Assembly: GCA_030180135.1 (NCBI GenBank)
Contig: CM058237.1
Span: 107,151,904-107,215,903 of the forward strand
From: Orychophragmus violaceus
Lineage: Eukaryota; Streptophyta; Magnoliopsida; Brassicales; Brassicaceae
Reading direction: 5' to 3'
DNA length: 64,000 nucleotides
The translations under genes were made by a program, and so were the position numbers. Below the pieces are notes generated by a model. It was not told the origin of the DNA and ran no database searches. It saw only the letters and a program-made list of their open reading frames with translations. This document shows positions 51,818 to 61,720 of the stretch, piece by piece; within the stretch, counting starts at the first letter, position 1; each line of letters opens with the position of its first letter.

Positions 51818-54208
51818 CCCATGAAGAATTGGATCGAGTTTTTTTGAAACTATCATGACCAAAACCCTTAAAATGGGATATAAAAGAGGTCTGGTGAAGA
51901 AATTGGTGGAAAACAAATGACCCGAAAAACCTGTCTATACACCGTGGGAAGGTTATAGCCTACCGAGAACCAAGGTTCCTTGACCCGAAAAAATTGACTC
52001 GAGTTTTTTTGAAACTATCAAGACCCAAACCTCTCAAATGGATAACAAAGAGGTGTGGTGAAGAAATTGGTGGAAAAAACAATGACGGGATAGGATAAAC
52101 TGATTCTTTCCACCGGAGGTAGGATCCTAAGGCCAAAACCTCCTAATGGACTGACGGGAAGGACTATCTCGGCCATACTGACTAACGGGATGGATTATCC
52201 TGACCAGATGCACCGCCGAGAAGGATTCTAAGGCCAAAATGCAAGTTTCCATGACCCAGGAAGAATTGGATCGAGTTTTTTTGAAACTATCATGACCAAA
52301 ACCCTTAAAATGGGATATAAAAGAGGTCTGGTGAAGAAATTGGTGGAAAACAAATGACCCGAAAAACCCGTCTATACACCGTGGGAAGGTTATAGCCTAC
52401 CAAGAACCAAGGTTCCATGACCCGAAATAATTGACTCGAGTTTTTTTGAAACTATCAAGACCCAAACCTCTCAAATGGATAACAAAGAGGTCTGGTGAAG
52501 AAATTGGTGGAAAAAACAATGACGGGATAGGATAAACTGATTCTATCCACCGGGGGAAGGATCCTAAGGCCAAAACCTCCTAATGGACTGACGGGAAGGA
52601 CTATCTCGGCCATACTGACTAACAGGATGGATTATCCTGACCAGATGCACCGCCGAGAAGGATTCTAAGGCCAAAATGCAAGTTTCCATGACCCTGGAAG
52701 AATTGGATCGAGTTTTTTTGAAACTATCATGACCAAAACCCTTAAAATGGGATATAAAAGAGGTCTGGTGAAAAAATTGGTGGAAAACAAATGACCCGAA
52801 AAACCCGTCTATACACTGTGGGAAGGTTATAGCCTACCGAGAACCAAGGTTCCTTGACCCGAAAAAATTGACTCGAGTTTTTTTGAAACTATCAAGACCC
52901 AAACCTCTCAAATGGATAACAAAGAGGTGTGGTGAAGAAATTGGTGGAAAAAACAATGACGGGATAGGATAAACTGATTCTATCCACCGGAGGAAGGATC
53001 CTAAGGCCAAAACCTCCTAATGGACTGACGGGAAGGACTATCTCGGCCATACTGACTAACGGGATGGATTATCCTGACCAGATGCACCGCCGAGAAGGAT
53101 TCTAAGGCCAAAATGCAAGTTTCCATGACCCAGGAAGAATTGGATCGAGTTTTTTTGAAACTATCATGACCAAAACCCTTAAAATGGGATATAAAAGAGG
53201 TCTGGTGAAGAAATTGGTGGAAAACAAATGACCCGAAAAACCCGTCTATACACCGTGGGAAGGTTATAGCCTACCGAGAACCAAGGTTCCATGACCCGAA
53301 ATAATTGACTCGAGTTTTTTTGAAACTATCAAGACCCAAACCTCTCAAATGGATAACAAAGAGGTCTGGTGAAGAAATTGGTGGAAAACAAATGACCCGA
53401 AAAACCTGTCTATACACCGTGGGAAGGTTATAGCCTACCGAGAACCAAGGTTCCTTGACCCGAAAAAATTGACTCGAGTTTTTTTGAAACTATCAAGACC
53501 CAAACCTCTCAAATGGATAACAAAGAGGTCTGGTGAAGAAATTGGTGGAAAAAACAATGAAGGGATAGGATAAACTGATTCTATCCACCGGGGGAAGGAT
53601 CCTAAGGCCAAAACCTCCTAATGGACTGACGGGAAGGACTATCTCGGCCATACTGACTAACGGGATGGATTATCCCGCCCAGATGCACCGCCGAGAAGGA
53701 TTCTAAGGCCAAAATGCAAGTTTCCATGACCCAGGAAGAATTGGATCGAGTTTTTTTGAAACTATCATGACCAAAACCCTTAAAATGGGATATAAAAGAG
53801 GTCTGGTGAAGAAATTGGTGGAAAACAAATGACCCAAAAAACCCGTCTATACACCGTGGGAAGGTTATAGCCTACCGAGAACCAAGGGTCCATGACCCGA
53901 AATAATTGACTCGAGTTTTTTTGAAACTATCAAGACCCAAACCTTTCAAATGGATAACAAAGAGGTCTGGTGAAGAAATTGGTGGAAAACAAATGACCCG
54001 AATATACACCGTGGGAAGGTTATAGCCTATCGAGAACCAAGGTTCCATGACCCGAAAAAAATTGACTCGAGTTTTTTTGAAACTATCAAGACCCAAACCT
54101 CTCAAATGGATAACAAAGAGGTGTGGTAAAGAAATTGGTGGAAAAAACAATGACGGGATAGGATAAACTGATTCTATCCACCGGGGGAAGGATCCTAAGG
54201 CCAAAACC
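51818..54208. repeat. 5768-bp-shift duplication, right copy
   Basis: Carries the same ordered rare variants as 46.05-48.44 kb. What follows it (54.2-55.5 kb) matches 50.5-51.8 kb at a shift of 3698 bp. The second copy has therefore lost about 2.07 kb relative to the first. The edges are set by marker variants and are approximate. Confidence 0.83.
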
Positions 54209-57200
54209 TCCTAATGGACTGACGGGAAGGACTATCTCGGCCATACTGACTAATGGGATGGATTATCCTGACCAGATGCACCGCCGAGAAGGATTCTAAG
54301 GCCAAAATGCAAGTTTCCATGACCCAGGAAGAATTGGATCGAGTTTTTTTGAAACTATCATGACCAAAACCCTTAAAATGGGATATAAAAGAGGTCTGGT
54401 GAAGAAATTGGTGGAAAACAAATGACCCGAAAAACCCGTCTATACACCGTGGGAAGGTTATAGCCTACCGAGAACCAAGGTTCCATGACCCGAAATAATT
54501 GACTCGAGTTTTTTTGAAACTATCAAGACCCAAACCTCTCAAATGGATAACAAAGAGGTCTGGTGAAGAAATTGGTGGAAAACAAATGACCCGAAAAACC
54601 TGTCTATACACCGTGGGAAGGTTATAGCCTACCGAGAACCAAGGTTCCCTGACCCGAAAAAATTGACTCGAGTTTTTTTGAAACTATCAAGACCCAAACC
54701 TCTCAAATGGATAACAAAGAGGTCTGGTGAAGAAATTGGTGGAAAAAACAATAAAGGGATAGGATAAACGATTCTATCCACCGGGGGAAGGATCCTAAGG
54801 CCAAAACCTCCTAATGGACTGACGGGAAGGACTATCTCGGCCATACTGACTAACGGGATGGATTATCCCGACCAGATGCACCGCCGAGAAGGATTCTAAG
54901 GCCAAAATGCAAGTTTCCATGACCCAGGAAGAATTTGATGGAGTTTTTTTGAAACTATCATGACCAAAACCCTTAAAATGGGATATAAAAGAGGTCTGGT
55001 GAAGAAATTGGTGGAAAACAAATGACCCGAAAAACCCGTCTATACACCGTGGGAAGGTTATAGCCTACCGAGAACCAAGGGTCCATGACCCGAAATAATT
55101 GACTCGAGTTTTTTTGAAACTATCAAGACCCAAACCTTTCAAATGGATAACAAAGAGGTCTGGTGAAGAAATTGGTGGAAAACAAATGACCCGAATATAC
55201 ACCGTGGGAAGGTTATAGCCTATCGAGAACCAAGGTTCCATGACCCGAAAAAAATTGACTCGAGTTTTTTTGAAACTATCAAGACCCAAACCTCTCAAAT
55301 GGATAACAAAGAGGTGTGGTGAAGAAATTGGTGGAAAAAACAATGACGGGATAGGATAAACTGATTCTATCCACCGGGGGAAGGATCCTAAGGCCAAAAC
55401 CTCCTAATGGACTGACGGGAAGGACTATCTCGGCCATACTGACTAACGGGATGGATTATCCTGACCAGATGCACCGCCGAGAAGGATTCTAAGGCCAAAA
55501 TGCAAGTTTCCATGACCCAGGAAGAATTGGATCGAGTTTTTTTGAAACTATCATGACCAAAACCCTTAAAATGGGATATAAAAGAGGTCTGGTGAAGAAA
55601 TTGGTGGAAAACAAATGACCCGAAAAACCCGTCTATACACCGTGGGAAGGTTATAGCCTACCGAGAACCAAGGTTCCATGACCCGAAATAATTGACTCGA
55701 GTTTTTTTGAAACTATCAAGACCCAAACCTCTCAAATGGATAACAAAGAGGTCTGGTGAAGAAATTGGTGGAAAACAAATGACCCGAAAAACCTGTCTAT
55801 ACACCGTGGGAAGGTTATAGCCTACCGAGAACCAAGGTTCCTTGACCCGAAAAAATTGACTCGAGTTTTTTTGAAACTATCAAGACCCAAACCTCTCAAA
55901 TGGATAACAAAGAGGTCTGGTGAAGAAATTGGTGGAAAAAACAATGAAAGGATAGGATAAACTGATTCTATCCACCGGGGGAAGGATCCTAAGGCCAAAA
56001 CCTCCTAATGGACTGACGGGAAGGACTATCTCGGCCATACTGACTAACGGGATGGATAATCCCGACCAGATGCACCGCCGAGAAGGATTCTAAGGCCAAA
56101 ATGCAAGTTTCCATGACCCAGGAAGAATTTGATCGAGTTTTTTTGAAACTATCATGACCAAAACCCTTAAAATGGGATATAAAAGAGGTCTGGTGAAGAA
56201 ATTGGTGGAAACAAATGACCCGAAAAACCCGTCTATACACCGTGGGAAGGTTATAGCCTACCGAGAACCAAGGGTCCATGACCCGAAATAATTGACTCGA
56301 GTTTTTTTGAAACTATCAAGACCCAAACCTCTCAAATGGATAACAAAGAGGTCTGGTGAAGAAATTGGTGGAAAACAAATGACCCGAATATACACCGTGG
56401 GAAGGTTATAGCCTATCGAGAACCAAGGTTCCATGACCCGAAAAAAATTGACTCGAGTTTTTTTGAAACTATCAAGACCCAAACCTCTCAAATGGATAAC
56501 AAAGAGGTGTGGTGAAGAAATTGGTGGAAAAAACAATGACGGGATAGGATAAACTGATTCTATCCACCGGGGGAAGGATCCTAAGGCCAAAACCTCCTAA
56601 TGGACTGACGGGAAGGACTATCTCGGCCATACTGACTAACGGGATGGATTATCCTTACCAGATGCACCGCCGAGAAGGATTCTAAGGCCAAAATGCAAGT
56701 TTCCATGACCCAGGAAGAATTGGATCGAGTTTTTTTGAAACTATCATGACCAAAACCCTTAAAATGGGATATAAAAGAGGTCTGGTGAAGAAATTGGTGG
56801 AAAAACAAATGACCCGAAAAACCCGTCTATACACCGTGGGAAGGTTATAGCCTACCGAGAACCAAGGTTCCATGACCCGAAATAATTGACTCGAGTTTTT
56901 TTGAAACTATCAAGACCCAAACCTCTCAAATGGATAACAAAGAGGTCTGGTGAAGAAATTGGTGGAAAAAAAATGACCCGAAAAACCCGTCTATACACCG
57001 TGGGAAGGTTATAGCCTAACGAGAACCAAGGTTCCATGACCCGAAAAAAATTGACTCGAGTTTTTTTGAAACTATCAAGACCCAAACCTCTCAAATGGAT
57101 AACAAAGAGGTCTGGTGAAAAAATTGGTGGAAAAAACAATGACGGGATAGGATAAACTGATTCTATCCACCGGGGGAAGGATCCTAAGGCCAAAACCTCC

Positions 57201-58381
57201 TAATAGACTGACGGGAAGGACTATCTCGGCCATACTGACTAACGGGATGGATTATCCTGACCAGATGCACCGCCGAGAAGGATTCTAAGGCCAAAATGCA
57301 AGTTTCCATGACCCAGGAAGAATTGGATCGAGTTTTTTTGAAACTATCATGACGAAAACCCTTAAAATGGGATATAAAAGAGGTCTGGTGAAGAAATTGG
57401 TGGAAAACAAATGACCCGAAAAACCCGTCTATACACCGTGGGAAGGTTATAGCCTACCGAGAACCAAGGTTCCATGACCCGAAATAATTGACTCGAGTTT
57501 TTTTGAAACTATCAAGACCCAAACCTCTCAAATGGATAACAAAGAGGTCTGGTGAAGAAATTGGTGGAAAACAAATGACCCGAAAAACCCGTCTATACAC
57601 TGTGGGAAGGTTATAGCCTACCGAGAACCAAGGTTCCATGACCCGAAAAAAATTGACTCGAGTTTTTTTGAAACTATCAAGACTCAAACCTCTCAAATGG
57701 ATAACAAAGAGGTCTGGTGAAAAAATTGGTGGAAAAAACAATGACAGGATAGGATAAACTGATTCTATCCACCGGGGGAAGGATCCTAAGGCCAAAACCT
57801 CCTAATAGACTGACGGGAAGGACTATCTCGGCCATACTGACTAACGGGATGGATTATCCTGACCAGATGCACCGCCGAGAAGGATTCTAAGGCCAAAATG
57901 CAAGTTTCCATGACCCAGGAAGAATTGGATCGAGTTTTTTTGAAACTATCATGACCAAAACCCTTAAAATGGGATATAAAAGAGGTCTGGTGAAGAAATT
58001 GGTGGAAAACAAATGACCCGAAAAACCTGTCTATACACCGTGGGAAGGTTATAGCCTACCGAGAACCAAGGTTCCTTGACCCGAAAAAATTGACTCAAGT
58101 TTTTTTGAAACTATCAAGACCCAAACCTCTCAAATGGATAACAAAGAGGTGTGGTGAAGAAATTGGTGGAAAAAACAATGACGGGATAGGATAAACTGAT
58201 TCTATCCACCGGAGGAAGGATCCTAAGGCCAAAACCTCCTAATGGACTGACGGGAATGACTATCTCGGCCATACTGACTAACGGGATGGATTATCCTGAC
58301 AAGATGCACCGCCGAGAAGGATTCTAAGGCCAAAATGCAAGTTTCCATGACCCAGGAAGAATTGGATCGAGTTTTTTTGAA

Positions 58382-58386
58382 ACTAT
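58382..58386. other. Probable left target-site duplication of the LTR element
   Basis: The satellite reads GAAACTAT up to 58386, where intact modules continue CATGACC. The five bases ACTAT next to the LTR are the expected 5-bp target duplication of a Ty3-type integrase. The right-hand copy lies outside the window, so this is not confirmed. Confidence 0.55.
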
Positions 58387-58389
58387 TGA

Positions 58390-58426
58390 TATATCATGGT
58401 TTTTACTAGTTTTAGACCATGATATA
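58390..58426 (+). repeat. Perfect 11-bp inverted repeat at the LTR start
   Basis: TATATCATGGT (58390-58400) pairs with ACCATGATATA (58416-58426) across a 15-base loop. The same structure is present in the 3' LTR copy (63839-63875). It would form a hairpin at the end of the DNA or near the RNA 3' region. Confidence 0.85.
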
Positions 58427-58574
58427 AGTGTGTTTTTAGTGTCTTTTGTCTTTGTTTAGAGTCTTTTACAGGTATAATCAGGTTGGGAGCTGAATTGGAG
58501 ATAATGGAGCATTTTGGAGATTTTTGGAGTGTTTGGCCGAGAGATAGAGTTCACTGTCCGAAACAGAGGAAGGT

Positions 58575-58607
58575 GTCGATCGTTGCACTCTAGCATCGAT
58601 CGATGCA
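58575..58607 (+). other. CGATCG motif pair in the LTR
   Basis: GTCGATCGTTGCA (58575-58587) is followed by GCATCGATCGATGCA (58593-58607). The latter contains the 14-bp perfect palindrome GCATCGATCGATGC. The same family of motifs recurs in the leader, gag and 3' UTR. Confidence 0.8.
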
Positions 58608-58713
58608 CCAGCGAGATGGGCCAAAAACTCGGCGGTTTAGAAGAGTGAAGAATTTGCACTTTGATCCAGAAGTTCCTGATATTTACAAAGAAGCCCTTGG
58701 CCGAGATTATGCC

Positions 58714-58720
58714 TATATAA
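58714..58720 (+). promoter_or_regulatory. Probable LTR TATA box
   Basis: TATATAA within GCCTATATAATAG lies 328 bp into the LTR and is the best TATA match in it. Transcription would be expected to start roughly 30 bp downstream, near 58745-58750, placing R and U5 in the remaining 850 bp. No experimental start is known. Confidence 0.6.
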
Positions 58721-59148
58721 TAGAGTTTTTAGTGTTTTTATTAGATACGCTTTATACTTTTTACCATACACTTTGATAATTAAGAGCAGAGGATTTTAGA
58801 GCTTTTTGGGGCTGATCTGAACCTGTTACATCATCTGTATTTGGAGAAGATTTCGAACCCCTTTTACTCTTATTCTTTTATGCAATTTATTCATTCTATG
58901 ATTATGTTTTCATTATCTATGTCTGAGTAGATCCATAGTTAGGTTTAGGGTTTCTCACATAGGATTTCATGACTTGCTAGACTTGTTCAAATTCAGTTAA
59001 GGATTCATAACTATATCTGTTCTTCAATTTAATTGTGCTTAAAGCTAGTTCTAACCTGATCAATTAGAATCTAGATCTTAGGTTGCTAAATACGTCACAG
59101 AAGTGGGGTTTAGGAATCTGAACTAATTAAATTGGGCAATTAAACTTT

Positions 59149-59290
59149 GCGCAAACGGAAGTTTGGTTTAGGATAATTGTGAACATATCAAACTTGGACT
59201 TATTGCTAGTTTAATCTGTTAGTTCTCGCAAACGAAAGTTTGGTTTGCTGCACTTAGACTTAGAGAATTATCGCAAAGGAATTTGGTTAA
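59149..59290 (+). repeat. Three imperfect 20-bp repeats inside the LTR
   Basis: GCGCAAACGGAAGTTTGGTT (from 59149), TCGCAAACGAAAGTTTGGTT (from 59226) and TCGCAAAGGAATTTGGTTAA (from 59271) are related copies 77 and 45 bp apart. They lie in the probable transcribed part of the LTR. Their role is unknown; spaced protein-binding sites are one possibility. Confidence 0.7.
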
Positions 59291-59613
59291 TTCTATATCT
59301 GTGTTTTGAGTTCTAGAACCGTTCTTAATTAGATCCTTGCTGAATGAACTGTCTGCTTGTCTGATTTCTTGAGAATACCCTAGGCTTGACGCTTTTAATT
59401 ACTTGCTTCACAACCGTTAATCTCTGCTACTGATTTACTTTCTCGCACCGCAATTTATTTCATTCACTACTTGCTTATTTCTAGTATTTATTCCTACAGT
59501 TTGATTCTCTTGAGACCGAGTGTCCCTGTGGATTCGATAACCCTATATACTACTTTGACATTGCTGTTCACTTGCAGTTTAGTATAGGGAAAACTTAGAA
59601 CCTATCAAGTTTT

Positions 59614-59631
59614 TGGCGCCGTTGTCGGGGA
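59614..59631 (+). other. Primer-binding site, tRNA-Asp type
   Basis: TGGCGCCGTTGTCGGGGA starts six bases after the LTR. From memory, plant tRNA-Asp ends CCCCGGCAACGGCGCCA, whose complement matches this site with one mismatch (T for C at position 12 of the site). Use of tRNA-Asp is common in Athila/Tat-type elements, and the site fixes the plus-strand orientation. Confidence 0.85.
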
Positions 59632-59883
59632 CTCTTTGAGTCTTCGATAGGACCGAACTTAGGGTTTTTGCTAGAAATTTTTCTTTTTGTTTTTGTTCTT
59701 TTTCGTTTTTATTTTTGATTTTGCTGATTTTCTTTTTTCTCGGTTTCTTTCTGTCGCAGGTACGATTTTCGCCTTGCGTCGATCGTTGCATACCTTGCGT
59801 CGATCGTCACTAGGCGATTCTGAGAATTGAATCGATCGTTGCACTGATAGCATCGATCGTTGCTGGACGATTACAGACAGTTT
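59632..59883 (+). other. T-rich leader with CGATCG motif cluster
   Basis: This untranslated stretch between primer site and gag has a T-rich tract (about 59676-59757) ending in TCGCAGGTACG, which resembles a plant 3' splice site. Four CGATCG motifs follow: GCGTCGATCGTTGCA (59776), TGCGTCGATCGTCAC (59796), ATCGATCGTTGCA (59831) and GCATCGATCGTTGC (59850). No gene is seen here. The leader may hold packaging or dimerisation signals, but that is inference. Confidence 0.75.
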
Positions 59884-61716
59884 ATGCCAACGCAGAAAAC
59901 TCGAAGTAATCCGAACTCGAGCTTGGTTAATCTCGGACTAGAGGAACTTGGACGTCTAGAAAGGACTAACAGAAGAGAAAAGAGAGAGAGAATGGTACGA
60001 GAACGTTTGATCTTGATACCAGATGCTGAAGGTACCCTGAGGGACCAAGATGACAACCCGTACAATGCTGCTGGGCATCGGGTTGATGCTGAAGGGAATG
60101 TCATCCCTGATCCTCCTGAGCAACAGGAGCTGAACCAAAACCAGGGTCAAGGACAGGCCCAAGGTAGAGAGATGGTGGTTCATGAGAGGACACTAGCTGA
60201 TTACAACAGACCTGATGAGTTTCATGCAAACCGAGCAGCTCTAGTGCTTCATGCTTTTGAGAGGAATGATTTTGAGGTAAAAACCATCTACTACCAGCTG
60301 ATGAGACAGATTGCTTTTCATGGTCTTCAAACAGAGCAGCCTATGGATCACATTGACAAGTTTGAGGACATAGTCACTGGCATGAAGTATGAAGGAGTAT
60401 GCCCGGACTATCTGTTCCTTAAGCTATTTCCGCACAGTCTTGCTGGAGACGCTAGTGCATGGCTGAGACAACTGGCACCTGGTCAGTATACTACTTGGAC
60501 AGCCTTAAAGAGTGAGTTCCTGCGTCACTTTTATGATGATGCACGCTCGGATCAGTCCAGACAGGACATACTCACCTTTTCCCAAGGAGCTGTGGAGCCC
60601 TTGAAGACTGCCTGGATGAGATTTAAGCAGTATCAGCGTGACTGTCCACACCATGGATTCACAGAAGTACAGCTGATTGGTATTTTCTTCAGAGGCATAG
60701 ATCTTCCTTATCAGACTGCGCTGGATAATTCCAGTAATGCTAATTTTAACACCAGGACTCCTACGCAAGCTAAGCAGTTGATAGAGAATCTGATTGGCAG
60801 CAACAGTTGCAAAACAATGGATGAAAGGAGGAAGAGATCTGGTGGAACTGTAGAGAATTCTGATATAGCTAATATAAGATCCAGATTGGACACAGTATAC
60901 AATCTCCTGACAAGTAAGAAGTCTGTCCACTTTGCACAAGATGTAGAGGTGATTCAGGCTGAAGAGGAAACTCAGGAAGAAGATGTGAATTTCATAGGAG
61001 GTTCTGGTTTCCAAGGTAATAGATTTGGTAATCAACAGGGGAACAGATTCTCCAATGGTGGACAGACTGGTGGTTTTCAAAAGACCTATGGACAAGGTAA
61101 TCAGAGAACCTATGGGTCTACATCCTATCAGACTCCTCCTGCACCTACAGCCCATGAGAGCAAAATGGAGGCTATGATGGAACAACTGATGGAAAGTCAA
61201 ACCAAGCTTTCTGTGGACAACAATAAGAAGCTGGACGCTGTCTATCAAGACCTCAATGGGAAGTTTGAGTCACTGAGCACTCACATGAAGCAGTTGGACA
61301 CTCAGGTGAACCAGATGTCCAGCTCACTGAAGGGAAAAGGAGTTGCAGAGACTCATGTTAAGGCCTGGTCTGTACTCATTAATGATGGATCTTATCTAGG
61401 GGAGAAATTTGAGCTAAGTACAGCTGAGTTGGTGACTGAGGCAGAATTTTCGGATTTCTGTGAAAAACTCTCGGGTAGAAACTGCAATGATGCAACGATC
61501 GACACACAGCTGGCATCGATCGATGCAGGTCGTGAACGAGCAGAAGACCCGTGGGATGAAAGTGAGATTGATGCAAAACTAGCCCGCCTATTCCCTGATG
61601 TATCTGAGATCACTCAAGAGGATGTTTATGCACAAGCCATTAGGCAATATCCCAAGGTGTCTGAAGTTATTAAACAAGAGATTGAAGAGCTGAAAAAAGC
61701 TAGAAGAGAGTGGTGA
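59884..61716 (+). CDS. gag: Retrotransposon Gag polyprotein, Athila-like (610 aa)
   Basis: Structural protein that would form the cytoplasmic virus-like particle packaging the element RNA. The first ATG in frame is 59884; the frame opens at 59851 after a TAG, and a TTG at 59860 would add only eight residues. In ATG numbering: a basic Arg/Lys stretch at about 26-42, a Gln-rich linker at 80-94, and the retrotransposon Gag core at about 147-303, with FHGLQTEQPMDHIDKFEDIV, LFPHSLAGDASAWLRQL, WTALKSEFLRHFYDDAR and FFRGIDLPYQTALD. A Gly/Asn/Gln-rich region spans 371-420 and a probable coiled coil 425-482. I find no CCHC zinc knuckle. Residues 537-548 are encoded by two CGATCG motifs. The frame ends at TGA 61714-61716, where protease continues in the +1 frame. 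Antisense frames across it (one of 247 codons) look like shadows. Confidence 0.93.
   Translation: MPTQKTRSNPNSSLVNLGLEELGRLERTNRREKRERMVRERLILIPDAEGTLRDQDDNPYNAAGHRVDAEGNVIPDPPEQQELNQNQGQGQAQGREMVVHERTLADYNRPDEFHANRAALVLHAFERNDFEVKTIYYQLMRQIAFHGLQTEQPMDHIDKFEDIVTGMKYEGVCPDYLFLKLFPHSLAGDASAWLRQLAPGQYTTWTALKSEFLRHFYDDARSDQSRQDILTFSQGAVEPLKTAWMRFKQYQRDCPHHGFTEVQLIGIFFRGIDLPYQTALDNSSNANFNTRTPTQAKQLIENLIGSNSCKTMDERRKRSGGTVENSDIANIRSRLDTVYNLLTSKKSVHFAQDVEVIQAEEETQEEDVNFIGGSGFQGNRFGNQQGNRFSNGGQTGGFQKTYGQGNQRTYGSTSYQTPPAPTAHESKMEAMMEQLMESQTKLSVDNNKKLDAVYQDLNGKFESLSTHMKQLDTQVNQMSSSLKGKGVAETHVKAWSVLINDGSYLGEKFELSTAELVTEAEFSDFCEKLSGRNCNDATIDTQLASIDAGRERAEDPWDESEIDAKLARLFPDVSEITQEDVYAQAIRQYPKVSEVIKQEIEELKKARREW
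61693..61698 (+). other. A6 run at the gag-protease frame change
   Basis: The protease frame is +1 relative to gag and becomes open at 61694, after a TGA at 61691. Gag stops at 61716, so the two frames overlap by about 23 bases. A run of six A (61693-61698) sits at the start of the overlap. Either one base was gained or lost here in this copy, or the ribosome shifts frame in the overlap. The sequence alone cannot separate the two. Confidence 0.7.
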
Positions 61717-61720
61717 AGAC

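Larger units (their letters stand above)
48104..56590. repeat. Local family of A modules with a 9-bp deletion
   Basis: Six A modules read GACCCGAATATACACCG where all others read GACCCGAAAAACCCGTCTAT then ACACCG, a loss of 9 bp. They lie near 48231, 49863, 51493, 53998, 55191 and 56384. Spacings are 1632, 1631, 2505, 1193 and 1193 bp. The variant is confined to this part of the array and usually follows an A module with CAAGGGTCCATG, so the two mark one locally amplified lineage. Confidence 0.9.
1..58386. repeat. Tandem satellite array with higher-order structure (A/B/C modules)
   Basis: The whole interval is built from two modules in head-to-tail order. Module A (about 164 bp) runs from GAGGTCTGG through GTCTATACACCG and CTCGAG-T7 to CTCTCAAATGGATAACAAA. 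Module B (about 273 bp) starts with the same GAGGTCTGGTGAAG, then carries TGACGGGATAGG, GGATCCTAAGG, CTATCTCGGCC and GATGCACCGCC, and ends in a T7 tract and AAATGGGATATAAAA. I counted about 108 B modules by hand. Spacing between successive B modules is 437 bp (A-B), 601-602 bp (A-A-B) or 957 bp (A-B plus block C). Copies differ mostly by single bases and homopolymer length. The array is open at the left edge and ends on the right only because an LTR element interrupts it. I do not recognise the satellite; it does not resemble the Arabidopsis 178-bp centromere repeat as I remember it. Confidence 0.97.
58387..59607 (+). repeat. 5' LTR (1221 bp)
   Basis: It begins TGATATATCATGG exactly where the satellite stops and matches the sequence starting at 63836. 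The right end is set at TATCA (59607), six bases before the primer-binding site, giving TGATA...TATCA inverted termini. It contains a terminal inverted repeat, a TATA box, one CGATCG motif pair and three imperfect CGCAAA-GAAAGTTTGG repeats. A short antisense frame (58456-58659) lies within it but shows nothing gene-like. Confidence 0.9.

Noticed and set aside
354..57795. Recurrent minus-strand reading frames of 61-163 codons throughout the array
   Set aside because: They are by-products of a stop-poor strand. Most begin at a TTG, they change length whenever a module gains or loses one base in an A run, and they resemble no protein family.
1..58386. CRISPR array
   Set aside because: The repeats are 164-602 bp units without short unique spacers, and the context is a plant genome.
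1..58386. rDNA intergenic spacer or telomeric repeat
   Set aside because: No rRNA sequence, no TTTAGGG runs and no Pol I-like promoter repeated per unit were seen.
58456..58659. 67-codon antisense frame in the 5' LTR
   Set aside because: Lies in regulatory LTR sequence with no domain; its His/Arg-rich part comes from the CGATCG motifs.
60505..61248. 247-codon antisense frame within gag
   Set aside because: It is a shadow of gag; the plus-strand product has a clear Gag core and the antisense product has no recognisable domain.
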